Assembly (NCBI RefSeq): GCF_003050865.1
Contig: NZ_QAOK01000006.1
Location: 1 to 64,000, forward strand
From: Nitrosospira multiformis
GTDB taxonomy: Bacteria; Pseudomonadota; Gammaproteobacteria; Burkholderiales; Nitrosomonadaceae
Direction of reading: 5' to 3'
Length of the DNA stretch: 64,000 nt
The first letter of the stretch is position 1. Every line of letters begins with the position of its first letter. Of this stretch, positions 1 through 9,570 are shown piece by piece. The notes below the pieces were generated by a model. It was given only the letters and a program-made list of their open reading frames with translations, made no database searches and was not told where the DNA came from. Made by a program: the position numbers and the translations under genes.

Positions 1-2
1 CA

Positions 3-119
<117 letters not shown>

Positions 120-206
120 GATTGACTCCTGCCCTTGATCGCTCAAGATGAGCTCGGAGGTTAAGATTGAGGCCGATACACTGAAAGGCTGAAATAACCG
201 AAACCC

Positions 207-241
207 ACCGCCCGCTTCCCGAATCAGGGAGAGCGGGCGGT
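207..241 (+). terminator. GC-rich hairpin after the partial gene
   Basis: Arms ACCGCCCGCT and AGCGGGCGGT are a perfect 10-bp inverted repeat around a 15-base centre that itself holds a CCC/GGG pair. Only a weak T-run (tatcattt) follows, so it is a moderate intrinsic terminator. It lies between the plus-strand gene end and the convergent ftsK. Confidence 0.6.
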
Positions 242-447
242 ATCATTTGAGCATCCAGCGCACTTTACTGCCTGACGGTGTAACGGCGGACAAAGCCCGC
301 CCTACTTCTTGTTACGCCTCCTGGTTTTGTCCCGCGCTCGGTCCAGCAAGCTCAGCTTTAGCCGAGATGTAGAGCTGTAGGATGGGGGAGCGCAGCGCAA
401 CCCATCAATAACGATAGGTTACAAACGCCGTCTTCGACAGCACCCTT
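242..447. repeat. Gene-free stretch with dispersed-repeat-like sequence
   Basis: No coding frame is supported here. Two pieces, cggacaaagcccgccctac near 292-310 and gtaggatgggggagcgcagc near 377-396, resemble short dispersed intergenic repeats common in beta- and gammaproteobacteria. I cannot count their copies genome-wide from this window. Confidence 0.35.
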
Positions 448-2775
448 CTATTCGGTGCGCGCGGGAACCAGGACCTCCCGGTTGCCGTTGCTTTGCATGG
501 CCGAGACGAGGCCTGCCCGCTCCATTTCTTCAATCAACCGCGCAGCGCGGTTGTAACCAATGCGCAGGTGCCGCTGCACCAGGGAGATGGAAGCGCGTCG
601 AGATCTGAGCACGATGGCGACAGCTTCATCATAAAGCGGGTCACTCTCGGCACCTTCCTGCCCCGCCACCCCATTTTCGCCCCCTCCGCCTTCCTCATCC
701 GATGCGTCAAGCACCCCGTCCACGTACCGCGGCTCACCGTGCTCCTTGAGATATTCCACGACCCGATGCACTTCCTGATCGGCGACGAAAGCGCCGTGAA
801 CCCGCTGTGGATACCCGCTTCCAGGAGGCAGATAAAGCATGTCGCCCTGCCCCAGCAGCGCTTCCGCTCCCATCTGGTCCAGGATTGTGCGTGAGTCCAC
901 CTTGCTCGATACCTGAAAAGCTACGCGTGTCGGAATATTGGCTTTGATAAGTCCGGTGATCACATCCACGGAAGGCCGCTGAGTGGCGAGAAGCAGATGA
1001 ACCCCTGCCGCACGCGCCTTCTGTGCAAGCCGGGCAATCAACTCCTCGACTTTCTTGCCCACGACCATCATCAGATCCGCCAGCTCGTCTATCACCACGA
1101 CAATTACCGGCATCTCCTCCAGCGGTTCCCGTGCTTCCGGAGTGAGGCTCAGCGGATTGAGGATGGGTTTCTCATTCTTGATCGCCTCACGAATTTTCTG
1201 GTTATAGCCTTCCAGGTTGCGGACACCAAGCGCGGACATCAGCTTGTAGCGGCGTTCCATTTCAGCGACGCCCCAGCGCAGGGCGCTTGCTGCCTGACGC
1301 ATGTCGGTAACCACCGGAGCCAGCAGGTGTGGGATGCCTTCATATACCGACAATTCAAGCATCTTCGGGTCCACCAATATCAGCCGTACCTGCTCCGGGG
1401 TGGATTTATAGAGGAGGCTCAGTATCATGGCATTGATGGCGACCGACTTACCCGATCCCGTCGTTCCCGCGACAAGTACATGCGGCATTTTCGCCAGGTC
1501 TGCCACTATCGGATGTCCACCGATATCCTTGCCAAGGGCAATGGTCAGGGGCGATCCCATATCGGCATAAGCCTGTGAACTGAGAATTTCAGACAAGCGC
1601 ACGACCTGCCGCTTGGGATTGGGAATTTCCAGACCCATCCAAGTCTTCCCTGGAATGGTCTCGACGACACGAATGCTTACCACTGATAAAGATCGCGCCA
1701 GGTCTTTGACCAGATTGAGAATCTGGTTACCTTTCACGCCGACGGCAGGCTCGATCTCATAGCGCGTAATGACAGGACCGGGATATGCCGCCACTACCTT
1801 GACCTCTACTCCGAAATCCATCAGTTTCCGCTCGATCAGGCGAGAAGTGAATTCCAGTGTTTCCGTCGACAGAGTTTCCACTTCTTTCTTTGGCGGCTCA
1901 TCGAGCAGGCGTAATGGCGGCAAAGTGGAATCAGGCAGATCAGGAAAAAGCGGAGTCTGCTTTTGCCTGATCACCTTGCGCGGTTTGGGGAGTGCTGCGA
2001 CCGGTTGTTCAATGTGTAAAGGCGGGTGTTCCTGCAAGCGCTTTTTTTCCACTTCCACCAGCTCTTCTCGCCTAATGGCGGAAACGGCTCCTACATGACG
2101 TTCCCGCCTGCTCCGCCAGCCACGGCCGATAAACAGGAAGACGCTTTCTATACTGCGCCAGATAAACAGGAAAAAACCTTCTATCGAGGCGCCTATCTGC
2201 TCTACCAGGCGCAGCCAGGATAGCCCCGTAAATAAACTGAAACCAATTGCAATCAATATCAGGAGTGCCAGCGTTGCGCCAGTAAAGCCCAGTGTCTGGG
2301 ATAGACTCTTACTGAGCAGGAAACCCAGCACACCTCCCGGCATCTGCGGTAAAACCACCTTGAGGGAGTAGAAACGCAGGGCTTCCATTCCGCTGCTCGC
2401 CACGAGTAACAGCAGAAAGCCGACCATCGAAACAAACCACGGGCGGCGGTCGAATATGCTCCCATCGATGCGGCGATACATCCACCATACCAGGAAAAGT
2501 AAAAACAGCACTGACCACCAGGCGGAAACACCCAGCAAGTACAGCATCAGGTCGGACAGCCAGGCCCCTACCATGCCGCCGGGATTCTGCGCGGGCCCAT
2601 CGCCACTGTGCGACCACCCAGGGTCGGCGCGCTCATATCCATAAAATATCAGCACCAGATAGAGTGCAACACCCAGCAGGGCAAGACTCGCCGACTCCCG
2701 CAGGAGCCGAGCGACTCTGGGCGGCAAAGGGTCGGGACTGATTTTTTTTGCCATTGGCTTGTTGACGAAGCTCAT
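448..2775 (-). CDS. ftsK: DNA translocase FtsK
   Basis: Septum-located DNA pump that moves chromosome termini apart and activates XerCD at dif. The 775-residue protein has an N-terminal membrane domain with helices near residues 27-47, 73-99, 113-131 and 161-185, then a linker to about 300. The RecA-like motor follows, with Walker A GTTGSGKS at 437-444 and Walker [10 protein letters not shown] near 558-566. A C-terminal gamma winged-helix domain lies at about 705-775. The linker is short, so the protein is the compact FtsK/SpoIIIE size rather than the 1300-residue E. coli form. No clear ribosome-binding site precedes ATG 2775; ATG 2754 (MAKKIS) is an equally possible start. It is transcribed alone, toward the plus-strand gene at the left edge. 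Confidence 0.96.
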   Translation of the reverse strand: MSFVNKPMAKKISPDPLPPRVARLLRESASLALLGVALYLVLIFYGYERADPGWSHSGDGPAQNPGGMVGAWLSDLMLYLLGVSAWWSVLFLLFLVWWMYRRIDGSIFDRRPWFVSMVGFLLLLVASSGMEALRFYSLKVVLPQMPGGVLGFLLSKSLSQTLGFTGATLALLILIAIGFSLFTGLSWLRLVEQIGASIEGFFLFIWRSIESVFLFIGRGWRSRRERHVGAVSAIRREELVEVEKKRLQEHPPLHIEQPVAALPKPRKVIRQKQTPLFPDLPDSTLPPLRLLDEPPKKEVETLSTETLEFTSRLIERKLMDFGVEVKVVAAYPGPVITRYEIEPAVGVKGNQILNLVKDLARSLSVVSIRVVETIPGKTWMGLEIPNPKRQVVRLSEILSSQAYADMGSPLTIALGKDIGGHPIVADLAKMPHVLVAGTTGSGKSVAINAMILSLLYKSTPEQVRLILVDPKMLELSVYEGIPHLLAPVVTDMRQAASALRWGVAEMERRYKLMSALGVRNLEGYNQKIREAIKNEKPILNPLSLTPEAREPLEEMPVIVVVIDELADLMMVVGKKVEELIARLAQKARAAGVHLLLATQRPSVDVITGLIKANIPTRVAFQVSSKVDSRTILDQMGAEALLGQGDMLYLPPGSGYPQRVHGAFVADQEVHRVVEYLKEHGEPRYVDGVLDASDEEGGGGENGVAGQEGAESDPLYDEAVAIVLRSRRASISLVQRHLRIGYNRAARLIEEMERAGLVSAMQSNGNREVLVPARTE

Positions 2776-3069
2776 GGATATAGCAGCAGGAACAGTAACA
2801 ACATGGATTATATAAGAGTTGGATGGGGGGTTAAAAATAAAACCACTACAGCGGAATAAGCAGCAGGAGGGCTTCCACCTTGCTTCTTATTCCATTGGAA
2901 TAAATCTTCCTTCCTCCTTCCTTGAGGCCGTTCACTTCGCCAGACATGTCCGAGCCGTTCGAAAAGCTTAGGACATGCTTGCCGCAGGGCTGGTCTGCCC
3001 CCCCTCTATCCTTCGAAGCTCAGGGTGAACGGGAATGAGGGATGAAGAGAAGAAGGAGCATTGAAAATG
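2776..3069. repeat. Gene-free stretch between ftsK and glcF with repeat-like pieces
   Basis: No gene is supported. The segment cttcgaagctcagggtgaac near 3014-3033, and the related ccgttcgaaaagcttaggac near 2956, look like halves of a dispersed intergenic repeat family seen in many proteobacteria. The ftsK promoter must lie at the left edge of this stretch, but no convincing -35/-10 pair was found. Confidence 0.3.
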
Positions 3070-4419
3070 CTAATCTTCAATCGTGCCAGGTTGAGCAACT
3101 TCAAGCTTCTCGTCCAGTATCTCGATCCAGTGCTCGACCGGCAGCGCGGCGCCGCTGCGTATATGCATGAGGCAACCTATGTTGGCAGTGGCGATCCGGT
3201 CCGGATGGCCGGATTCGAGCGCCGTTACTTTGTTTTTCAGCAACTGCTGCGATAACTCCGGTTGCAGGATCGAGTAGGTCCCTGCGGAGCCACAGCAAAG
3301 ATGCGCATCCGGCACATAGGTCAAATCAAAGCCGACGGCAGTCAGAATCTTCTCCGCGACACCCCGGATACGCATTCCATGCTGTAAAGTGCAGGGAGAA
3401 TGGAAAGCAAGCTTCTGCTTCGAGTTTTCCATCCCGGCAGCCGATTTACTGAGAAGAGAAACGAGCGCTGGCATCTCCGCTTCCACGATCTCGCTGATGT
3501 CCCTGGTCAACTCTGAAATGCGCGCTGCTTTTTCCGCGTATGCGGGATCATGCCGCAACAGATGACCGTATTCCTTCACTGTCACGCCGCAGCCGCTCGC
3601 AGTCATGACAATTGCTTCGATGCCCCTTGTTTCCTCGTTTGCTCCTCCTGTTGCCCGCTCCTTTGTTCCCGGCTTCGCTCCCGGCCCTTTTTCCGTTTCG
3701 GGTGCGACATAGGGCCACCATGCATCCACATTGCGGCGCATGTAATCCAGCCCTTCCTGTTGGGCATTGAGATGGTAAGACACCGCGCCACAGCACCCCG
3801 CATCCGGAGCGCTGATGAGTGATATGCCGAGCTTATCCAGCACGCGCATGGCAGCAGCATTGATATTGGGTGCCAGCCCCGGTTGAACGCAGCCCTGGAG
3901 CACCAGCATCCTGCGCTCATACCGGGCAGCGCGAAGCGACCGGCTTTCTTTCACGAGTGCAGCAGGGATCGAATCCTTCAGACCCTCTGGCAGCAACGGA
4001 CGGGCAGCCCGGCCTATCTTCAACAAAGATGCAAACAGGCCCGGGTTCGGCAACGCCTGTCGCAACACATATCGCATGCTTCCAGCAACAAGTCCTCGTC
4101 CCACCTTCTTTTCGACAATGCCGCGGCCGATATCTAACAAATGGCCGTAACGCACGCCCGACGGGCAAGCTGTCTCGCAAGCGCGGCAGGTGAGGCAACG
4201 GTCGAGATGCAATTGCGTCTTTTCCGTCACCGGCTCGCCTTCCAGCATCTGCTTCATCAGATAGATGCGCCCGCGCGGGCTGTCGAGTTCGTCTCCCAGT
4301 AATTGATAAGTCGGGCAGGTGGCGAGGCAGAAGCCGCAATGAACGCAGCTTCGCAGTATTGCCTCAGCTTCCTTTCCCTCGGGAGTATCCTTGATGAAAT
4401 CAGCGAGATTGGTTTGCAT
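3070..4419 (-). CDS. glcF: Glycolate oxidase iron-sulfur subunit GlcF
   Basis: Electron-transfer subunit of membrane-associated glycolate dehydrogenase (GlcDEF), which oxidises glycolate to glyoxylate. The 449-residue protein has two 4Fe-4S ferredoxin motifs, Cys25/28/31/35 (CVHCGFCLATCP) and Cys75/78/81/85 (CLTCRACETACP). Two CCG-type cysteine-rich motifs follow (CCGAVSYH near 207, CCGSAGTY near 374), as in heterodisulfide-reductase-like subunits. A charged, low-complexity insertion (GPGAKPGTKERATGGANEE) sits before the second CCG half and is probably a surface loop. The start codon directly abuts the glcE stop with no gap, so the two are translationally coupled. Confidence 0.94.
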   Translation of the reverse strand: MQTNLADFIKDTPEGKEAEAILRSCVHCGFCLATCPTYQLLGDELDSPRGRIYLMKQMLEGEPVTEKTQLHLDRCLTCRACETACPSGVRYGHLLDIGRGIVEKKVGRGLVAGSMRYVLRQALPNPGLFASLLKIGRAARPLLPEGLKDSIPAALVKESRSLRAARYERRMLVLQGCVQPGLAPNINAAAMRVLDKLGISLISAPDAGCCGAVSYHLNAQQEGLDYMRRNVDAWWPYVAPETEKGPGAKPGTKERATGGANEETRGIEAIVMTASGCGVTVKEYGHLLRHDPAYAEKAARISELTRDISEIVEAEMPALVSLLSKSAAGMENSKQKLAFHSPCTLQHGMRIRGVAEKILTAVGFDLTYVPDAHLCCGSAGTYSILQPELSQQLLKNKVTALESGHPDRIATANIGCLMHIRSGAALPVEHWIEILDEKLEVAQPGTIED

Positions 4420-5514
4420 TTATAGTTCGGGATATAGACGGCCCGGGTTGAAAATGCGCATCGGGTCAAATTTCTCCTTGAGGCGGCGGTGAATATTCAT
4501 CATAGCCGGCGGAAGCGGATGAAACACAGCAGCAGCGGGCGTCCGGCTACGGAACAGGGTGGCGTGTCCCCCCACATCCCTTGCGGTCTTGCGGACAAGC
4601 GCCTGTACAGCTTCGTTATCCATCCCTGCATCGACTGAGAGCCATCGCAACGCGCCGCCCCACTCGATCAATTGTTTTCCAGGCAAGGACAGGGGAGCAG
4701 TAGTCGATTTAATGGACAAGCGCCAGAGCTGCTTTCCTGATCGAAAAAAAGGATGTGCCTGCTCCCGTATCGATTCCCAGAAAGATGTTTCCTCGGTAAT
4801 TTCTTCTCCTCCCAATACCGCACGCGCCGCACGCACGGCGGAGGTTGCGCCGGACAGCCTTACCGTGAGTTCGCCGTCGCAGAAGCAGGTGGCCGAAACC
4901 GGCAGCGGCTTGCCTGCCCAGCGATTCATCATCTCGACAGCTTCGGCTTCACTCATCGATAAACGCAGCGTGCGCTCTTCCGCAGGCAGGGGAAGGACTT
5001 TCAGGGAAACTTCCAGCAATAATCCCAATGTACCCAGGGAACCCGCCATTAAACGTGAGATGTCATAGCCGGCCACGTTCTTCATTACCTGGCCGCCAAA
5101 GCTCAGATCGTCTCCTCTGCCATCGAGCATGCGCACGCCCAACACGAAATCCCGCACGGCCCCTGCCGAGGCGCGGCGTGGGCCGGATAACCCCGTCGCG
5201 ATACAGCCGCCCAAGGTGGCAGCAGCCCCGAAATGCGGTGGCTCAAACGCAAGCATCTGACCACGCCCATTCAATTCGGTTTCCAGTTGCCCCAGGCGGG
5301 TGCCCGCCCGAGCCGTGACGACCAGTTCGGTAGGTTCGTAATCCACTATACCTGCATAAGCCGAGGGATCGAGAATGCTCCCCCCCGCCCCGTCTCGCCC
5401 TTTGTCCTGCTGGCCATAAAAATCCTTGGTGCCGCCGCTGCGGATACATAGCGGCGCATTAGCCGCCGCAGCGGCGCGAATGCTCGCCGCAAGCTGATCA
5501 ATGATTTCCTGCAT
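4420..5514 (-). CDS. glcE: Glycolate oxidase FAD-binding subunit GlcE
   Basis: Second flavin subunit of glycolate dehydrogenase. The 364-residue protein is a single FAD_binding_4 (PCMH-type) domain with the conserved segments PPHFGAAATLGGCIATGLSG near 90-110 and MKNVAGYDISRLMAGSLGTLG near 143-165. It ends with the family signature DPMRIFNPGRLYPEL. It lies 47 bp downstream of glcD and abuts glcF, making the operon glcD-glcE-glcF, transcribed right to left. Confidence 0.94.
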   Translation of the reverse strand: MQEIIDQLAASIRAAAAANAPLCIRSGGTKDFYGQQDKGRDGAGGSILDPSAYAGIVDYEPTELVVTARAGTRLGQLETELNGRGQMLAFEPPHFGAAATLGGCIATGLSGPRRASAGAVRDFVLGVRMLDGRGDDLSFGGQVMKNVAGYDISRLMAGSLGTLGLLLEVSLKVLPLPAEERTLRLSMSEAEAVEMMNRWAGKPLPVSATCFCDGELTVRLSGATSAVRAARAVLGGEEITEETSFWESIREQAHPFFRSGKQLWRLSIKSTTAPLSLPGKQLIEWGGALRWLSVDAGMDNEAVQALVRKTARDVGGHATLFRSRTPAAAVFHPLPPAMMNIHRRLKEKFDPMRIFNPGRLYPEL

Positions 5515-5561
5515 GCGACGTCAGCCTCAGGCAGTGGGGAGTATATGAAATGGGCATGACT

Positions 5562-7019
5562 TCAAAACCTCGGCAACTGGGGGAATTTCTCTTTGCCCCG
5601 ATGCACGTGCATCGCTCCCTGCTCCGCGCAGCGCCGCAGGGTAGGTATGGCTTTTCCGGGATTCAATAAGCTCTCAGGATCAAAAGCCGCTTTTACCGCA
5701 TGGAACATTTCCAGCTCACCTGTCTTGAATTGGGAACACATCTGGTTGATCTTTTCAATGCCGACGCCGTGCTCACCGGTAATGGTTCCTCCAGCCTCTA
5801 TGCACATCCTGAGTATTTTTGCCCCGAATTCCTCGGTCAATTCCAGCTCTCCCGGATGACTGGCATCGTAAAGAATCAGCGGATGCAGGTTACCGTCACC
5901 CGCATGAAAGACATTCATGCAACGCAGCCCGTATTCAGCAGAAAGCGCTTCGATTCCGGCCAGCACGCTTGCGAGATTCTTGCGCGGGATGGTGCCGTCC
6001 ATGCAATAGTAATCAGGGGAAACCCGGCCTGCGGCAGGAAAAGCCGCCTTCCGTCCCGCCCAGAACCTGACGCGCTCGGCTTCGTCGCGGGAGATCCTGA
6101 CTTCCGTTGCGCCGCTTTGCCGCATAATCTCGTCGATGCGTTCGATCTCCTCCGCCACCTCTTCTTCCGCGCCGTCGGATTCGCATAACAGGATCGCAGC
6201 CGCTTCGGTGTTATAGCCAGCGTGGACATACTCTTCCACTGCCCCGGTCGTGATCCTGTCCATCATTTCCATTCCGGCCGGGATGATGCCGGCGCCGATC
6301 ACATTCGCTACCGCATTCCCCGCATCGCGGATGTCCTCAAATGCAGCCAGGACAACTTGGGCTTTCTCCGGGCGGGGAGTCAGTTTCACCGTCACCTCGG
6401 TCACGATACCCAGCATGCCTTCACTGCCCGTCATGAGCGCCAGCAGGTCGTAGCCGGGAGCATCCAGACCGTCACTACCAATTTCGAGAAGTTCGCCTTC
6501 AATGGTCAAGACACGCAGTTTGAGAATGTTGTGAACGGTCAGTCCGTATTTCAGGCAGTGCACGCCTCCGGAGTTTTCCGCTACGTTACCCCCGATGGAA
6601 CAGGCGATCTGGGAGGAAGGATCAGGCGCGTAATACAGTCCATAAGGGGCCGCAGCTTCGCTGATCGCAAGGTTGCGCACGCCTGGCTGCACCCTTGCCG
6701 TACGCGCTGCCGCATCGATCCCCAGTATGCTTTTCAGCTTCGCCAGCGACAACAGCATCCCCTGCGGGTGCGGCAAGGCACCACCGGAGAGGCCAGTGCC
6801 CGCCCCGCGAGCGACCGCAGGAATCTTCAATGCATGACAGACCTTCAGAATTTCCGCTACTTCATCTTCAGTCCGCGGCAGCGCCACGATCATGGGCGTT
6901 TGCCGATAAGCGGACAGGCCATCGCACTCGTACGGCCTCACGTCTTCGGTCTCATGCAGCACCGATTCCACAGGCAGAAAGGTCCGAAGCTTTTTTACAA
7001 GTTCGAGGGCGTCGTTCAT
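5562..7019 (-). CDS. glcD: Glycolate oxidase subunit GlcD
   Basis: Catalytic flavoprotein that oxidises glycolate (or D-lactate) to the 2-oxo acid. The 485-residue length is usual for GlcD. The N-terminal FAD domain contains the PCMH motif ARGAGTGLSGGALP near 71-84 and IGGNVAENSGGVHCLKYG near 142-159. The C-terminal FAD-oxidase domain has the conserved histidine segments FHAGDGNLHPLI and GEHGVGIEK. It is the first gene of glcDEF. The reductase for the next intermediates lies 32 bp upstream on the same strand, so all four may be one transcript. No glc regulator is adjacent. Confidence 0.95.
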   Translation of the reverse strand: MNDALELVKKLRTFLPVESVLHETEDVRPYECDGLSAYRQTPMIVALPRTEDEVAEILKVCHALKIPAVARGAGTGLSGGALPHPQGMLLSLAKLKSILGIDAAARTARVQPGVRNLAISEAAAPYGLYYAPDPSSQIACSIGGNVAENSGGVHCLKYGLTVHNILKLRVLTIEGELLEIGSDGLDAPGYDLLALMTGSEGMLGIVTEVTVKLTPRPEKAQVVLAAFEDIRDAGNAVANVIGAGIIPAGMEMMDRITTGAVEEYVHAGYNTEAAAILLCESDGAEEEVAEEIERIDEIMRQSGATEVRISRDEAERVRFWAGRKAAFPAAGRVSPDYYCMDGTIPRKNLASVLAGIEALSAEYGLRCMNVFHAGDGNLHPLILYDASHPGELELTEEFGAKILRMCIEAGGTITGEHGVGIEKINQMCSQFKTGELEMFHAVKAAFDPESLLNPGKAIPTLRRCAEQGAMHVHRGKEKFPQLPRF

Positions 7020-7051
7020 AAGGTCATTGCCGCCAATTCAACTCATTCAAC

Positions 7052-7981
7052 TCATGGTTCATCATGCGAGTCTTCCGGGGGCTTGATCTCATGATTCGCC
7101 AGTTTTTCCAGCATCCGTACCATGGCAGAACTATCCCATCCGGCACCGCCATGCGCGATGCACCCATTCAGCAGTTCCTGAGCCGTCGCCGTACCGGGCA
7201 GGCTCACGCCCAATGCTCGCGCATTGGACAAAGCAAGACCCAGATCCTTCCGGTGCAGTTCGACGCGAAACCCGGGTTCAAACGCGCGCTCGATCATGCG
7301 CTCGCCGTGTACTTCCAGCACGCGGGAGTATGCGAAACCGCCCATTAACGCCTGGCGTACTTTCCGCACATCGGCACCCGCTTTCGAGGCAAACAACAGA
7401 CCTTCGCCCACCGCCTCGATAGTAAGCGCGGCGATGATCTGATTGGCAAGCTTGCAAACCTGGCCCGTGCCATTGGGACCGATCAGGGTTATCGTTTTAC
7501 CCATTAGCTCAAGAACCGGCTTCACTTGCTCAAATGCCGGGGGAGTGGCGCCGACCATGATGGTGAGAGTGGCATTCCGTGCGCCGATATCTCCGCCCGA
7601 AACGGGCGCATCCACGTACTCGCACCCAAGCTCATTGATTGCATGGGCAAATTTCCGCGTCTCAGCTGGCGAGATAGTGCTCATGTCTATCACAATCCTG
7701 CCTTTACTTCGCGCGGTATTCAATCCCTCCGCGACCCCGTCATCACCAAACAGCACCCGCTCCACATCATCTGTGTCCGGAAGCATGGTAATGATAATGT
7801 CAGCATTCTGCGCGACTTCAGCCGGTGAAGAGCAGGCTTGCCCGCCCTGCGTGAGCAATTCTGCTGGCACACCGCTGCGGGAATGCAGAAATAAGGTATG
7901 GCCGCCCCTCATCAGATGGCTCGCCATCGGCTTACCCATGATACCAAGACCGATGAAACCAATTTTCGTTCTGCCCGTCAT
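7052..7981 (-). CDS. glxR: 2-hydroxy-3-oxopropionate (tartronate semialdehyde) reductase
   Basis: NAD(P)-dependent beta-hydroxyacid dehydrogenase that reduces tartronate semialdehyde to D-glycerate. The 309 residues show the Rossmann motif GFIGLGIMGKPMA at 9-21, the substrate-binding DAPVSGG near 123-129, the catalytic lysine in GTGQVCKLANQ near 171, and the C-terminal HRKDLGLAL segment. Its position just upstream of glcDEF points to the glycerate route of glycolate salvage rather than 3-hydroxyisobutyrate breakdown, although the two families are hard to separate by sequence. Glyoxylate carboligase is not in the window. GarR would be an alternative name. Confidence 0.88.
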   Translation of the reverse strand: MTGRTKIGFIGLGIMGKPMASHLMRGGHTLFLHSRSGVPAELLTQGGQACSSPAEVAQNADIIITMLPDTDDVERVLFGDDGVAEGLNTARSKGRIVIDMSTISPAETRKFAHAINELGCEYVDAPVSGGDIGARNATLTIMVGATPPAFEQVKPVLELMGKTITLIGPNGTGQVCKLANQIIAALTIEAVGEGLLFASKAGADVRKVRQALMGGFAYSRVLEVHGERMIERAFEPGFRVELHRKDLGLALSNARALGVSLPGTATAQELLNGCIAHGGAGWDSSAMVRMLEKLANHEIKPPEDSHDEP

Positions 7982-8094
7982 ACCCGTACCTATGTGCTGA
8001 CCGCGTCAGTGATTATTCACTTTCGCTACTCTCCCACTCGTTCCCTGCCTTCCGATTTTCGCATGAGTCTGAGCTCGTCTGGTGTAAACTTTAG

Positions 8095-8246
8095 ATGTCT
8101 GACGGAAATGGCGGGAAACATGAGCATATTCGTCTCAATTTTTTTCTCAGGCTCTGGAGCAAAAACATTACTGGCAGGCTGGAATTTTCCGGCACATCAA
8201 AAATCAAATCGACATTTTGGAGAAATCTACTCTGGAGCAGAAATGA
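8095..8246 (+). pseudogene. Possible frameshifted small coiled-coil ORF upstream of the rubredoxin reductase
   Basis: From ATG 8095 the frame reads MSDGNGGKHEHIRLNFF up to a run of seven T at 8139-8145. After the run, the continuation that looks protein-like is in another frame: SQALEQKHYWQAG, then HIKNQIDILEKSTLEQK, ending at TGA 8244-8246. One extra T would join them into about 50 residues with an amphipathic, coiled-coil-like C-terminus. No family is recognised and there is no clear ribosome-binding site. It may be a decayed gene, a sequencing indel, or chance. Confidence 0.3.
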
Positions 8247-8401
8247 CTGCATTTCAAAAATATCGCAGTAATCCTTACCGTATCGTCCATGGCGATACGG
8301 TCCCCAACACGGAACATTGAACGCAGCGCGAATCGAAACCGGAGCAGCTTCAGCAACCATTGCAGTACGAGCAGCAACGTCAACAGGGCAAAAACTCAAG
8401 C

Positions 8402-9556
8402 ATGAGCACACAACCAATCGTCATTATTGGCAGCGGCCTTGGCGGCTACACCGTCGCACGGGAATTCCGCAAACTGGATACTACAACCCCCGTTCTGATC
8501 ATTTCCGCGGATCACGGCGGCTTCTATTCCAAGCCGATGCTTTCGAATGCCCTGGCGACAGGCAAAACACCTGCCTCCATAGTCACCGCGAGCGCGGAGA
8601 AAATGGCCGAGCAGCTTAAGCTGACAATTCGGCCTTATAGCCGCGTAAGCGCTATTGATCCATCCAGCAAAACAATAACTCTACAGGATGGAGAGAAAGT
8701 TTCATACAGCAAGCTCGTTCTGGCCATGGGAGCCAATCCAATCCGCTTGCCGCTGGAAGGAGAAGGTGCGAAAGACATTCTTTCAGTCAACGATCTGGAG
8801 GATTACCAGCGGCTGTGCGACGCCCTGGGAGGAAAAAAGGACGTCACCATCCTTGGGGCCGGCCTGATCGGCTGTGAGTTTGCGAATGATCTGACGGCAG
8901 CAGGTTATCGGGTAAGGGTAATCGATATCAGTGTCCACCCGCTGGGTCGGCTTCTGCCCCAGACTGGAGGTGCTTTCATGCAACGCAGGCTCGAAGCTGC
9001 CGGTGTCGTTTTTCACCTGGGCGCCGCAACCGAATACGTGGAACGGATCCATGAAAGTTTTCACCTGACTCTTGCCAACGGGGAAACGCTGCAGACCGAT
9101 ATCGTGCTTTCCGCCGTCGGGTTGCGCCCACGCACCACCCTCGCCCAGGCTGCGGGCCTGGGGGTGAACCGGGGAATAGTGGTAAATCGCTCCTTGCAGA
9201 CGCACAATGAGGACATTTACGCGTTGGGCGATTGCGCAGAGGTGGAAGGCAGAATTTTACCCTTCGTCATGCCGATCATGCATGCCGCCCGCGGGCTGGC
9301 GTCGACTCTCGCTGAAACGCCCACTCCGATACGCTATCCGGCGATGCCTGTCCTGGTTAAAACGCCAGCCTGCCCGGCCGTCGTATCGCCGCCCGCAGCG
9401 GGTGCGCAGGGCGAATGGCTAGTGGAGGAAGATGAAAGCGGCGTGAAGGCCCTGTACAAAACCGCCGAGGGCAAACTGCTCGGCTACGCCCTGCTAGGAG
9501 CGGCAACCAAGGAAAAGAATGCACTGGCTGCCGAGCTGCCGGCGGTAATGGAGTAG
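8402..9556 (+). CDS. Rubredoxin-NAD(+) reductase-like FAD oxidoreductase
   Basis: Flavoprotein that passes electrons from NAD(P)H to rubredoxin or a similar small carrier. The 384 residues match Pseudomonas rubredoxin reductases throughout, as I recall them: FAD motif VIIGSGLGGYTVAREFRKLD at the N-terminus, FYSKPMLS, LVLAMGANPIRLP, NAD motif VTILGAGLIGCEFANDL near 155, and the second FAD motif IYALGDCAEV near 272-281. The C-terminal VKTPACPAVVSPP segment is typical of this subfamily. I chose ATG 8402 because the family starts there; the open frame extends to a TTG at 8360 with a Gln-rich leader that lacks homology. No rubredoxin gene adjoins it. Confidence 0.88.
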   Translation: MSTQPIVIIGSGLGGYTVAREFRKLDTTTPVLIISADHGGFYSKPMLSNALATGKTPASIVTASAEKMAEQLKLTIRPYSRVSAIDPSSKTITLQDGEKVSYSKLVLAMGANPIRLPLEGEGAKDILSVNDLEDYQRLCDALGGKKDVTILGAGLIGCEFANDLTAAGYRVRVIDISVHPLGRLLPQTGGAFMQRRLEAAGVVFHLGAATEYVERIHESFHLTLANGETLQTDIVLSAVGLRPRTTLAQAAGLGVNRGIVVNRSLQTHNEDIYALGDCAEVEGRILPFVMPIMHAARGLASTLAETPTPIRYPAMPVLVKTPACPAVVSPPAAGAQGEWLVEEDESGVKALYKTAEGKLLGYALLGAATKEKNALAAELPAVME

Positions 9557-9570
9557 CCGGAGATCATACT

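Noticed and set aside
6222-7094. 290-codon plus-strand frame
   Set aside because: Antisense to glcD; the translation has no recognisable domain and its composition mirrors the GlcD codons.
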